DNA from: Allobosea sp. Root483D1
Lineage (GTDB): Bacteria; Pseudomonadota; Alphaproteobacteria; Rhizobiales; Beijerinckiaceae
Direction of reading: 5' to 3'
Assembly (NCBI RefSeq): GCF_001429505.1
Contig: NZ_LMJW01000020.1
Span: 668,398-724,644, forward strand
DNA: 56,247 bases
Both the position numbers and the translations under genes were made by a program. Shown here in pieces: positions 25,017 to 33,995 of the stretch; within the stretch, counting starts at the first letter, position 1; each line of letters opens with the position of its first letter. The notes below the pieces were generated by a model. The model was not told the DNA's origin and ran no database searches. It saw nothing but the letters and a program-made list of their open reading frames with translations.

Positions 25017-26308
25017 CTGTCGCTGTGGCCGCGCCTGATGCGCCGGACCATCAGCCAAACGCCGAGGATCGCGACCGGCACGAACAAGGCGGTCGCGATA
25101 CCGACATCGATCGGCAGGTAACCGGCATCCTTGGCGCCCTTGGCGAGATAGCCGAACAGGCTGACGATGTAATAGCCGATCGCCGCGACCGAGAGCCCTT
25201 CGACCGTCTGCTGCAGGCGTAGTTGCAATCGCGTGCGATCGTTCATCGCCGCGAGCAGGTCACGGTTCTGCTGTTCGAGCGCGACATCGACGCGGGTGCG
25301 CAGGAGATTGGCGGCACGGGCGAGCCGTCGCGACAGGTCGAGCTGGCGCTGCTGCAGCATCTGGCAGGTGCGCATCGCCGGCGCCATCCGCCGCGACAGG
25401 AAGGCGGCGATGGTCGGCCAGCCGCCATAGGGCGCCTCGCCGATCGCCTCCAGCCGCTGGCCGACGATGCTGTCATAGGCGCGGCTGGCGCCGAAGCGAT
25501 AGTTCGCCGAGGCTGCTTCCGACTCCATCGTCGCGGCGATCGCCGTCATCTCGTCGAGCAGGGCATTGTCGGCGGCGAGCCCGTCGGTCTGCATCATCGT
25601 GCCGGCGATGCGGACCAGCACCTCCTCGGTTCGGCGCACGGAGGGCGCGAGGCGGTGCGCCTCCGGCAGGCCAAGCAGCGCCAGCACGCGATAGGTCTCG
25701 ACCTCCAACAACCGCTGCGCCAGCGCGCCGGCCCGTGCCGGGGTGAGCGCCCGGTCGAGCACCAGGATGCGCACGAAGCCGTCGGCGCCGGCGCGGAAAT
25801 CGGTCGCGGTGATGGCCGCCTCGCCATCGACCAGCGAGGCGGCGAGGCTCGCCGGGTCGAATAATGGTCCGGGATCGGGGGCAGCCACTTCGGGCAGCAA
25901 ATGCAGGTCGACAGCCACCAGATGCGGCCCGGGCTGCGGCAGGGCGTGCATGCCGTGCGGCAGGACGGTGGTCGACGGCAGGAAGGGGATCGTGCCGGGG
26001 GAGGGCAGTTCCCAGGTGTAGGTGGTGAACTCGCTGTGCTGTTCCCAGCGCAGGCTGGCCTCACCGAGCCTCGTACGATGATGCTTGGCGCCCTCGGCCG
26101 GGCCGGGTACGCCGCGCTCGGCACAGAAGCGGGCCAGCGCCTCGCGATCGGCGGCGGCCTGCGCCTGATCGGTCATGAAGGCGAAATGCAGCAGCCGCTG
26201 CGGCGTCGACAGGGCTGCGAAGGGGCGGGCATGGATCTCGCCGAGGATGGCGCCGCGCGACGGGTGTGCGACCAGCGTCGGCGCGCCGTTTTCGGTGATC
26301 CGGTCCAT
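25013..26308 (-). CDS. DUF3422 family membrane protein
   Basis: 431 residues. The N-terminal conserved part reads LGEIHARPFAALSTPQRLLHFAF (about 20-42). A long middle region is followed by a coiled, Gln/Arg-rich helix (MLQQRQLDLSRRLARAANLLRTR) and two C-terminal membrane helices (SVAAIGYYIVSLFGYLA and ATALFVPVAILGVWLMV) ending in a basic tail. The architecture matches DUF3422, of unknown function but resembling CorA-like stalk-plus-two-helix designs. The start at 26308 has an AGGA ribosome site; an ATG at 26335 is weaker. Confidence 0.85.
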   Translation of the reverse strand: MDRITENGAPTLVAHPSRGAILGEIHARPFAALSTPQRLLHFAFMTDQAQAAADREALARFCAERGVPGPAEGAKHHRTRLGEASLRWEQHSEFTTYTWELPSPGTIPFLPSTTVLPHGMHALPQPGPHLVAVDLHLLPEVAAPDPGPLFDPASLAASLVDGEAAITATDFRAGADGFVRILVLDRALTPARAGALAQRLLEVETYRVLALLGLPEAHRLAPSVRRTEEVLVRIAGTMMQTDGLAADNALLDEMTAIAATMESEAASANYRFGASRAYDSIVGQRLEAIGEAPYGGWPTIAAFLSRRMAPAMRTCQMLQQRQLDLSRRLARAANLLRTRVDVALEQQNRDLLAAMNDRTRLQLRLQQTVEGLSVAAIGYYIVSLFGYLAKGAKDAGYLPIDVGIATALFVPVAILGVWLMVRRIRRGHSDS

Positions 26309-26455
26309 GTTGTCCTGCCCCTTTGCGCGCGCCATTCGGCTTTCACGCGATTGGAAGCTTGCCGGAAAGCGCAGTGCGCCGCGAGTCGGGCACGGTGTCG
26401 CAAGGGCAGTGCACTGGTGACATGATCCGGCGCCGTTGCTGCCTAGGTTTCGCCC

Positions 26456-27082
26456 ATGCCACTGCCCAATCGCATCCGCCCCGATGGCTCGCTCTTCGCC
26501 GATCCGGCGCGGGGTCTCCTGTTCGGCAATCGCGGCGGCAAGTTCCACGACCCGGCGACGCAGGCGCTGCCGATGCGGCTGTTCGCGACCAAGCAGTGGA
26601 TCTGCTGCGTGCTCTCGTTCAAGGGCCGGCAGCGTGATGTCTGGGGCCGCTATTACACCGAGCTGTTCTTCTGCGACGAGGTGACGGCGCTTGCCGCCGG
26701 GCATCGCCCTTGCGTCGAATGCCGGCGTGCCGATGCGCATGCTTACCGGGCAGCGTTGGTCAACGGACTCGGTCTCACCGAGGTGCCGCTTTTTCCTGTG
26801 ATCGACGAGCGGCTCGATCGCGAGCGGCGCGACGGCAGGGAAAAGCGCCTGCATCGGCTGCCGGCGGAGAACCTGCCGGACGGGGCGATGATCGTCACGC
26901 CCGAGGGCGAGTTCCTCGCTCTGCGCGGCTCCAAGGCCCTGCTCTGGTCGCCCTCAGGCTATGTCGCGAGCCGGCCGCGCCCGGCCGGGCAGGTTTCCGT
27001 CGTCACGCCGCCGTCGTCGCTGACCGCGCTTGTGAACGGCTATCAACCTCTCTGGCATCCGAGCGCTGCCGAGATGGCCTGA
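26456..27082 (+). CDS. Hypothetical protein with RPCxxC motif
   Basis: 208 residues, no signal or membrane segment. The segment LFFCDEVTALAAGHRPCVECRR (residues ~71-92) resembles the second half of the Ada-type zinc motif (RPCxxC). The first Cys pair of Ada is not there in standard form; only WICC occurs upstream. The rest (MIVTPEGEFLALRGSKALLWSPSGY) is a beta-rich region of unknown function. It is a conserved-looking single gene between a divergent DUF3422 gene and a secreted protein gene. Confidence 0.75.
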   Translation: MPLPNRIRPDGSLFADPARGLLFGNRGGKFHDPATQALPMRLFATKQWICCVLSFKGRQRDVWGRYYTELFFCDEVTALAAGHRPCVECRRADAHAYRAALVNGLGLTEVPLFPVIDERLDRERRDGREKRLHRLPAENLPDGAMIVTPEGEFLALRGSKALLWSPSGYVASRPRPAGQVSVVTPPSSLTALVNGYQPLWHPSAAEMA

Positions 27083-27192
27083 AAGCCAGGGAGCCCGCCT
27101 TGTCATCCCCACGGACTGTGGCACACCCTTGCGCCTGGCGGATCGCGGCGCGCGCAGGGGCGCATGGCCTGGCCGATCCCGGGGGAAAGCTC

Positions 27193-27693
27193 ATGTTGCG
27201 GAAGACCGTCCTCGCGCTCGCCTTTGCGCTCGCCGGTTTCAGCGGTTCGCCCGGCTTGGCCGGCGCGCTCCAGATCACCGATGCCGACCCGATCGCGGTG
27301 GTCACGGTCCCGGACTCCTGGACGACGGCGAAGATCAAGCGCGGCGTCGAGATCAAGACGCCGGACGAGGAGATCTATCTCTGGTTCGAGCTGATCGCGC
27401 CCGGCGAGCTCGACACTCTGCAGAAGGAGCACAACAGCTATTTCGAGAAGGAAGGCGTGACCGTCACCGGCGCCTCCGAGACGGTGAAGCAGGAGGTCAA
27501 GGGCAAGGCCTGGTCGTTCACCGAGCTCAAGGCCAAGAGCAAGGACGGCGACTCGCTGATCCGCTACGTCGCGATCAATCCGAACGTGGCGAGCGGCAAG
27601 ATCATCATGATGACCTATTGGGCCTCGCTCGACGGCCACAAGGAGCATGATGCGGCGATGAAGGGGATCATCGACAGCATCGCCTATAAATGA
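27193..27693 (+). CDS. Secreted protein of unknown function
   Basis: 166 residues. The signal peptide is residues 1-23 (MLRKTVLALAFALAGFSGSPGLAGA), preceded by a strong GGGGGAAAG ribosome site. The mature domain is alpha/beta (IAVVTVPDSWTTAKIKRGVEIK, YLWFELIAPGELD, CTLQ-less, no Cys) and ends in a helix DAAMKGIIDSIAYK. It resembles small periplasmic histidine-kinase-like or PsbP/DUF1795-type folds in outline only. I do not assign a function. Confidence 0.8.
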   Translation: MLRKTVLALAFALAGFSGSPGLAGALQITDADPIAVVTVPDSWTTAKIKRGVEIKTPDEEIYLWFELIAPGELDTLQKEHNSYFEKEGVTVTGASETVKQEVKGKAWSFTELKAKSKDGDSLIRYVAINPNVASGKIIMMTYWASLDGHKEHDAAMKGIIDSIAYK

Positions 27694-27777
27694 GATGGCG
27701 CCGGCGGTGGAACCGCCGGCCGGTCCGCGACGTTGTCCCGTCATCTTCACCCGATGACAATCAAGGGGTTAGCGTCG

Positions 27778-27852
27778 ATGCGTTCGATCATTCTGTGGCT
27801 GGTCGGCATTCCGATCCCGATCATTATCCTGCTCTGGTTCTTCATGCGCTGA
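27778..27852 (+). CDS. 24-residue single-helix membrane protein
   Basis: The frame starts at ATG 27778 with AAGGGG about ten bases upstream and encodes MRSIILWLVGIPIPIIILLW plus four more residues. This is a short protein type with the signature GIPIPIIIL that recurs as unannotated or hypothetical frames in many proteobacteria (from memory). It is almost entirely one transmembrane helix with an Arg at each end. It lies between the secreted protein and the ABC-2 exporter and is probably missed by length-limited gene finders. Function unknown. Confidence 0.7.
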   Translation: MRSIILWLVGIPIPIIILLWFFMR

Positions 27853-27986
27853 CAGGAACTGGTAGAAGGACTTGCTATGGCCGGGCTCGCCCGGCCATTC
27901 TTGTTTCGCGGGATGTCGTGCCGGCAGGGCGAAACGGCACCATCCCGCTTCATCCCTTTGCCGTGCTGCGAGTATAGCGTTCGCCC

Positions 27987-28909
<923 letters not shown>

Positions 28910-28913
<4 letters not shown>

Positions 28914-29671
28914 ACCTGCACGCAATCAAGGCGATCTACCGTTTCGAGATGGCCCGCACCTGGCGTACGCCGCTGCAGAGCATCCTCTCGCCGGTGATCT
29001 CGACCTCGCTCTATTTCGTCGTCTTCGGCGCGGCGATCGGCTCGCATATGGGCGCTATCGACGGCGTGCCCTATGGCGCTTTCATCGTGCCCGGCCTGGT
29101 CATGCTCTCGCTGCTGACCCAGAGCATCGCCAACGCCTCCTTCGCGATCTATTTCCCGAAATTCGTCGGCACGATCTTCGAGCTACTGTCGGCGCCGGTC
29201 GCCTGGTGGGAGGCGGTCTTCGCCTATGTCGCGGCGGCGGCGACGAAATCGGTGATCCTCGGGCTGATCATCCTCGCCACCGCCTTCCTGTTCGTGCCGC
29301 TGAAGATCGCCCATCCGGTCTGGATGCTGCTCTTCCTGATCCTGACGGCGGCAACTTTCAGCCTGTTCGGCTTCATCATCGGCGTCTGGGCCGACGGCTT
29401 CGAGAAATTGCAGGCGATCCCGCTGCTGATCATCACGCCGCTGACCTTCCTTGGCGGCTCGTTCTACTCGATCGACATGCTGCCGCCGTTCTGGCGCGCG
29501 GTGACGCTTTTCAATCCGGTGGTCTACCTGATCAGCGGCTTCCGCTGGAGCTTCAACGGCGTCGCCGATGTCGGCATCGAAGTCAGTCTCGCCATGACAC
29601 TGGTCTTCCTCGGCGCCTGCATCGCGGTGATCGCCTGGATCTTCAAGACCGGCTACCGGCTGAAGAACTGA
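28910..29671 (+). CDS. ABC-2 type exporter, permease (YadH-like)
   Basis: 253 residues, six membrane helices. It has the N-terminal IYRFEMARTWRTPLQSILSPVISTSLYFVVFG and the conserved ABC-2 segment PLTFLGGSFYSIDMLPPFW near residue 180. It overlaps the ATPase stop by 4 bp and should form a homodimeric channel with two ATPase subunits. A perfect 11-bp hairpin (29686-29712) follows within 15 bp of the stop. Confidence 0.92.
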
Positions 29672-29685
29672 AACCCGAGCCGGAT

Positions 29686-29712
29686 CCGATCAGGTTGGCA
29701 CAACCTGATCGG
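29686..29712. terminator. Hairpin between convergent genes, possible terminator
   Basis: Perfect 11-bp inverted repeat CCGATCAGGTT / AACCTGATCGG with a 5-base loop, between the ABC-2 permease and the convergent chemoreceptor gene. A U-tract is missing on both sides, so efficiency as an intrinsic terminator is doubtful. Confidence 0.5.
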
Positions 29713-29733
29713 TGAAACCGTCTCGCGGGCGTT

Positions 29734-31416
29734 TCAGGCGGCCTTGATCTGGCCAAAGAAGGTCGCGACGGCGCCGCGCAGCGCTTCGGCCTCGCGCGCC
29801 AGGTTCTCGGCGGTGCGCAGCGTGTCGGAAGCGGCGCCGGTCGCCTCGCCGGAGGCCGCGGCGAGGCTGTCGAGCGCCATGGCGGCGGTTGCGGCGCCAT
29901 CGGCCGTCGCCTGGGCGTTGCGGGCGATTTCCGAGGTCGTGCTCTTCTGCTGCTCGGTCGCGGCGGCGATGGCGCTGGTATGCTGCGAGACTTCGGTGAT
30001 CGTCGCTGCGATGGCGCTGATCGCGTTGACGGCGTCGGTGGCCTCGCCATGGAAGGTCCCGATCTGGCGGGCGATCGCGTTCGTCGCTTCGGCGGTGCGG
30101 CTGGCCAATGTCTTGACCTCGGTGGCGACGACGGCAAAACCGCGCCCGGCCTCGCCGGCGCGAGCGGCCTCGATCGTCGCGTTGAGCGCCAGCAGATTGG
30201 TCTGCTCGGCGATGTCGCGGATCAGGTCGATGACGTTGACGATGCGTTCGGAAGCACGCGCCAGGCCATCGACGCGCCGGCTCACGCCCTGTGCATCGTC
30301 TGCGGCACTGTTGACCATCGCACTCGCCCGCGTCACGCGCTCGGCGATCTCGGCGATCGAGCTCGACAGTTCTTCGGCCGCGGCCGCGACGTGCTGGACT
30401 TTGCCGGATGCATCCTGCGAGGCGTTCTGTGCCCCGTCGATCTGCATGGTGCGGGCGCTGGCGATCTCGCTCACCGCCCGCGCTGCGCCTTCGAGCGTAT
30501 GGGCGCCGGTCTCGACGGTCTCCAGCGCATCGGCGAGCCTTGCGTCGAAGGCGGCGACGATTTCGGCGATCCGCTGCTGGCGCGCGGCGCGGCCGGCTTC
30601 GGCTTGCGTCGCGGCGGCTTCGAGCGTCCCGCGGGCGCGGGCGTGATCGCGGAAGACCTCGACGGCCCGCGCCATGTCGCCGATCTCGTCCTGACGCTGG
30701 ACCAGCGGCACGGCCGTGATCGGCTCGGCATCGGCCAGGCTGCGCATCGTCGTCGCCAGTGTCTGCAGGGGCCGGGCGACGCGCCGGTTCACGACCAGCA
30801 AGGTGAGGGCGAGGCCGATCAGGATCAGCAGGGTGCCGAGGCCGATCTGCAGGTCGGCGCTGTCGCGCTGCAATATGGCGAGCCCGGTCCCGATCGCATC
30901 GCTACGGGCGGCGTCGCTGGCGGCGAGGCGCTTCAGCGCCTCGTTCAACGCCTTTCGCGCATTGCGATTGGCCTCGTCGTCTCCGAGCGCGCGTGCGGCG
31001 GCGATCGAACCGTCGCGCCCGAGACGGACGATCTCGCGGCGGAAGCGGATGAATTCCCGCATGCTGGTGTCGACGGCAGCGAAGGCGGCGCGGTCCTGCT
31101 CGTCGATCAGCAGGCGCCATTCGTCCATCAGGATATCGATCTCGGCGAGCCCCTGCAGCAGGAGAGGCGCGAAGCGCTCGGCCCCGGTGCTGTCGGCGCT
31201 CATGTAGATGCCGCGCGATTCCATCACGGAGGCGTTCACCAGGCCGTTGACCCGCTCGGCGACGCTGGAGCGGCGCGAGGCCGCCTGCATCTCCTGCGTC
31301 ACCCTGGCGTATTGCCCGAGGCTATGGACGCCGAGGCCGATCGCCAAGGCGGCTGCTATGACGAGAAGCGATATCGCAGCGAGGATCTGGCTCGAGATGG
31401 TGCGTGGCGTGGCCAT
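29734..31416 (-). CDS. Methyl-accepting chemotaxis protein
   Basis: 560 residues from the ATG at 31416 (a longer frame to 31479 lacks support). TM1 is about 9-30 and is followed by a helical periplasmic sensor of about 155 residues, likely a four-helix bundle. TM2 is about 190-210 (LGTLLILIGLALTLLVV), then a HAMP domain (RPLQTLATTMRSLAD). The cytoplasmic signalling hairpin has the tip IAEQTNLLALNATIEAARAG and flanking FAVVATEVKTLA. The C-terminus FFGQIKAA has no CheR-docking pentapeptide. It is a transducer for CheA/CheW encoded elsewhere; the ligand is unknown. Single gene, no che operon nearby. Confidence 0.95.
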   Translation of the reverse strand: MATPRTISSQILAAISLLVIAAALAIGLGVHSLGQYARVTQEMQAASRRSSVAERVNGLVNASVMESRGIYMSADSTGAERFAPLLLQGLAEIDILMDEWRLLIDEQDRAAFAAVDTSMREFIRFRREIVRLGRDGSIAAARALGDDEANRNARKALNEALKRLAASDAARSDAIGTGLAILQRDSADLQIGLGTLLILIGLALTLLVVNRRVARPLQTLATTMRSLADAEPITAVPLVQRQDEIGDMARAVEVFRDHARARGTLEAAATQAEAGRAARQQRIAEIVAAFDARLADALETVETGAHTLEGAARAVSEIASARTMQIDGAQNASQDASGKVQHVAAAAEELSSSIAEIAERVTRASAMVNSAADDAQGVSRRVDGLARASERIVNVIDLIRDIAEQTNLLALNATIEAARAGEAGRGFAVVATEVKTLASRTAEATNAIARQIGTFHGEATDAVNAISAIAATITEVSQHTSAIAAATEQQKSTTSEIARNAQATADGAATAAMALDSLAAASGEATGAASDTLRTAENLAREAEALRGAVATFFGQIKAA

Positions 31417-31597
31417 CTTTGTCGCGAAACGGCAGGCCGCGGCTTGGTCACGGTGCGCAGCTGGGAACCCAGCGCCCATAAAAGCATGGTCCGGTTAAAT
31501 TTGCGTTGGAACGCAGGCCATGCGCACGCGGACCGGGACGTCGCGATGATGCTTCGCCCGATTGACTCGGACGGCGGCATCCTGTCTTGACCACGCC

Positions 31598-33220
31598 ATG
31601 ACCGATCTTTCGACCTTCGACAACCCGGCGGCCGCCGCGGCGCCCCATGCGCGCCGGCGGACCTTCGCCATCATCTCGCACCCGGACGCGGGCAAGACCA
31701 CGCTGACCGAGAAGCTGCTCTATTTCGGCGGCGCGATCCAACTCGCCGGCGAGGTGCGCGCAAAGGCGGGCCGGCGCCAGACTTCCTCCGACTGGATGAA
31801 GATCGAGCGCCAGCGCGGCATCTCGGTCGTCACCTCGGTGATGACCTTCGAATATGACGGGCGCGTCTTCAACCTGCTCGACACGCCGGGCCACGAAGAC
31901 TTCTCGGAAGATACCTATCGCACGCTGACCGCCGTCGATTCGGCGGTGATGGTGATCGACGCCGCCAAGGGCATCGAGGCGCGCACCAAGAAGCTGTTCG
32001 AGGTCTGCCGTCTCAGAGACATCCCGATCGTCACCTTCATCAACAAGGTCGATCGCGAGACGCGCGATCCCTTCGACCTGCTCAACGAGATCGAGACGAC
32101 GCTGGCGCTCGACGTCGCGCCGATGACCTGGCCGGTCGGGCGCGGGCGCGAGTTCGTCGGCACGCTCGACCTTGCCTCCAATACGCTGCGCCGCAACCAG
32201 AAGGGCGACGAGAGCGATGCCGGCCAGGCGGTCGACGGCGAGGACGACAAGCTCTTCGACGAGTTGCTGCCCAATGGAGCCGTCGACACTTTCCGCGAAG
32301 AAGTCTTCCTGGCGCGTGAGGGCTGCAAGCCCTTCGATCTCGAAGCCTTCCGCGAGGGCCATCTGACGCCGGTCTATTTCGGTGCGGCGCTGCGCGATTA
32401 TGGCGTGCGCGATCTGATCGATGCACTCGGCAAGCTGGCGCCGAGCCCGCGGGCGCAGCAGGCGGACAAGCGCGCGATCGAGGCGGGCGAGCCGAAAATG
32501 ACCGGCTTCGTCTTCAAGATCCAGGCGAACATGGACCCGAACCACCGCGACCGCATCGCGTTCATGCGGGTCTGCTCGGGCAAGCTCTCGCGCGGCATGA
32601 AGGCCAAGCTGGTGCGCACTGGCAAGCCGCTGCCGCTGAACGCGCCGCAATTCTTCTTCGCCCGCGACCGTTCGATCGCCGAGGAGGCTTTTGCAGGCGA
32701 CATCGTCGGCCTGCCGAACCACGGCACGCTGCGCATAGGCGACACGCTGACCGAGGGCGAGGACATCGTCTTCCGCGGCGTGCCGAGCTTCGCGCCGGAA
32801 ATCCTGCGCCGCGTCAAGCTCAAGGACGCGATGAAGGCGAAGAAGCTGCGCGAGGCCTTGCAGCAGATGGCGGAGGAGGGCGTGGTCCAGCTCTTCCTGC
32901 CGCATGACGGCGCCCCGGCTATCGTCGGGGTCGTCGGCGCGCTGCAGCTCGACGTGCTCAAGGAGCGCATGGAGGCTGAGTATTCGCTGCCGGTCGATTT
33001 CGAGCCCTGCCAGTTCGCGATCGCGCGCTGGATATCGAGCGACGACAAGCTTGCCCTGCAGAAGTTCGTCGGCGCCAAGCCCTCGTCCATGGCGGATGAT
33101 CTCGACGGCGATCCGGTCTTCATGGCCTCGTCGCAGTTCACCCTGAAATACGACGCCGAGCGCGCGCCGGAGATCAATTTCTCCGATGTGAAGGACTATC
33201 AGAAGGTGTCCGGGAGCTGA
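31598..33220 (+). CDS. prfC: Peptide chain release factor 3
   Basis: 540-residue translational GTPase that recycles RF1/RF2 from the ribosome. G1 is SHPDAGKTT (near residue 28), G2 region QRGISVVTS, G3 DTPGHED and G4 NKVD. Domain II and the C-terminal RF3 domain (QLDVLKERMEAEYSLPVDFEP) are complete. The ATG at 31598 gives the standard N-terminus; upstream in-frame residues are not conserved. The insertion KGDESDAGQAVDGEDD (about residues 205-222) is an acidic surface loop. It is divergent from the chemoreceptor. Confidence 0.97.
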   Translation: MTDLSTFDNPAAAAAPHARRRTFAIISHPDAGKTTLTEKLLYFGGAIQLAGEVRAKAGRRQTSSDWMKIERQRGISVVTSVMTFEYDGRVFNLLDTPGHEDFSEDTYRTLTAVDSAVMVIDAAKGIEARTKKLFEVCRLRDIPIVTFINKVDRETRDPFDLLNEIETTLALDVAPMTWPVGRGREFVGTLDLASNTLRRNQKGDESDAGQAVDGEDDKLFDELLPNGAVDTFREEVFLAREGCKPFDLEAFREGHLTPVYFGAALRDYGVRDLIDALGKLAPSPRAQQADKRAIEAGEPKMTGFVFKIQANMDPNHRDRIAFMRVCSGKLSRGMKAKLVRTGKPLPLNAPQFFFARDRSIAEEAFAGDIVGLPNHGTLRIGDTLTEGEDIVFRGVPSFAPEILRRVKLKDAMKAKKLREALQQMAEEGVVQLFLPHDGAPAIVGVVGALQLDVLKERMEAEYSLPVDFEPCQFAIARWISSDDKLALQKFVGAKPSSMADDLDGDPVFMASSQFTLKYDAERAPEINFSDVKDYQKVSGS

Positions 33221-33235
33221 GCCGGAGGCAGGTTC

Positions 33236-33300
33236 ATGCGCATGGCTTTGCGCATCATCTGATACTAGATTTGATGCGCAGATGGAGAAAGCCATGCGCA
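33236..33300. promoter_or_regulatory. Candidate vapBC operator: four copies of ATGCGCA
   Basis: ATGCGCA at 33236-33242 pairs with TGCGCAT at 33249-33255 as a dyad with a 6-bp spacer. A third copy lies at 33274-33280, and a fourth at 33294-33300 includes the vapB start codon. The spacing suits cooperative binding by a VapB/VapC complex that represses its own operon. Confidence 0.55.
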
Positions 33301-33491
33301 CCACGGTGACCCTCGATGCCGAGCTCGTCGAGAAGGCTCAGGCTTATACCGGCATAACCGAGCGCTCGACCCTGCTGCGGGAGGCGCTCGCGGCTTTGAT
33401 CCAGCGTGAGGCGGCACGGCGGGCGATCAAGCTGGGTGGCTCTGATCCGAAAGCGACCGTGGCGCCGCGCAGGCGCTCGCCGACGGCATGA
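33294..33491 (+). CDS. vapB: VapB-type antitoxin
   Basis: 65 residues. An N-terminal ribbon-helix-helix DNA-binding segment (MRTTVTLDAELVEKAQAYTG) is followed by a helix (STLLREALAALIQREAARRA) and a Pro/Arg-rich tail that would enter the toxin's active site. The ATG at 33294 has GGAG seven bases upstream; an ATG at 33282 adds four residues. It overlaps the toxin start by 4 bp (ATGA). The family is the DUF2191/VapB group that pairs with PIN toxins. It is likely autoregulated through the repeats upstream. Confidence 0.9.
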   Translation: MRTTVTLDAELVEKAQAYTGITERSTLLREALAALIQREAARRAIKLGGSDPKATVAPRRRSPTA

Positions 33492-33853
33492 TCCTGCTCG
33501 ATAGCTCCGTCTGGATCGATCATCTTCGACATGGCGAGCCGCGGCTGGTCGAGTTCCTCGCCGATGGCCAGGTGCTCGTTCATCCATTCGTCGTCGCGGA
33601 GATTGCGCTCGGCTCGTTGGCAGGACGAAATAGCGTGATCGGAATCCTGGAAGCCCTGCCGCGGGCGCCAGTCGCCCTCCATGAGGAGGCCATGGCCCTG
33701 ATCGAGGGTGAGCGACTATACGGGCTCGGCATCGGCTACATCGATGTCCATCTCCTCGCCTGCGCGCGTCTCGCCGGTGCTCCGCTCTGGACCAGGGATC
33801 GTCGCTTGCGCGCCGCCGCCGAGCAACTGGGCGTGGCGGCCGAGGAAGACTGA
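33488..33853 (+). CDS. vapC: VapC-type PIN-domain toxin ribonuclease
   Basis: 121-residue PIN domain. Acidic residues of the Mg-dependent RNase site are visible: Asp in LLDSSVWIDH, Glu in HPFVVAEIAL, Asp in GIGYIDVHLLA and Asp in LWTRDRRL. It cleaves RNA when the antitoxin is degraded. ATGA coupling to vapB confirms the module. The full-length frame and intact active-site residues suggest that the pair is functional. Its position after prfC, with no other mobile genes, suggests a stand-alone acquired module. Confidence 0.92.
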   Translation: MILLDSSVWIDHLRHGEPRLVEFLADGQVLVHPFVVAEIALGSLAGRNSVIGILEALPRAPVALHEEAMALIEGERLYGLGIGYIDVHLLACARLAGAPLWTRDRRLRAAAEQLGVAAEED

Positions 33854-33995
33854 AGGCTTCCCTCCGCTTGCTTGGCAGGAGCGCAGATGACGGCTTTTGA
33901 CGTCGACGCCGTGTATCCCTGCCGATATGGGGGCAAGCGCCGTCCCGCGCGTAAAGGTGAGGCGCTCCTCCGTGGAGATCGGACCGGTCAGGCCC

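Noticed and set aside
29980..33304. Long antisense frames across the chemoreceptor and prfC genes
   Set aside because: The chemoreceptor and RF3 reading frames are complete and conserved; the antisense products show no family signature.
33854..33995. Earlier starts for the S41-like gene (TTG 33897, ATG 33927)
   Set aside because: No ribosome site and non-conserved-looking leader; the ATG at 33996 directly precedes a basic stretch and membrane helix. This remains uncertain.
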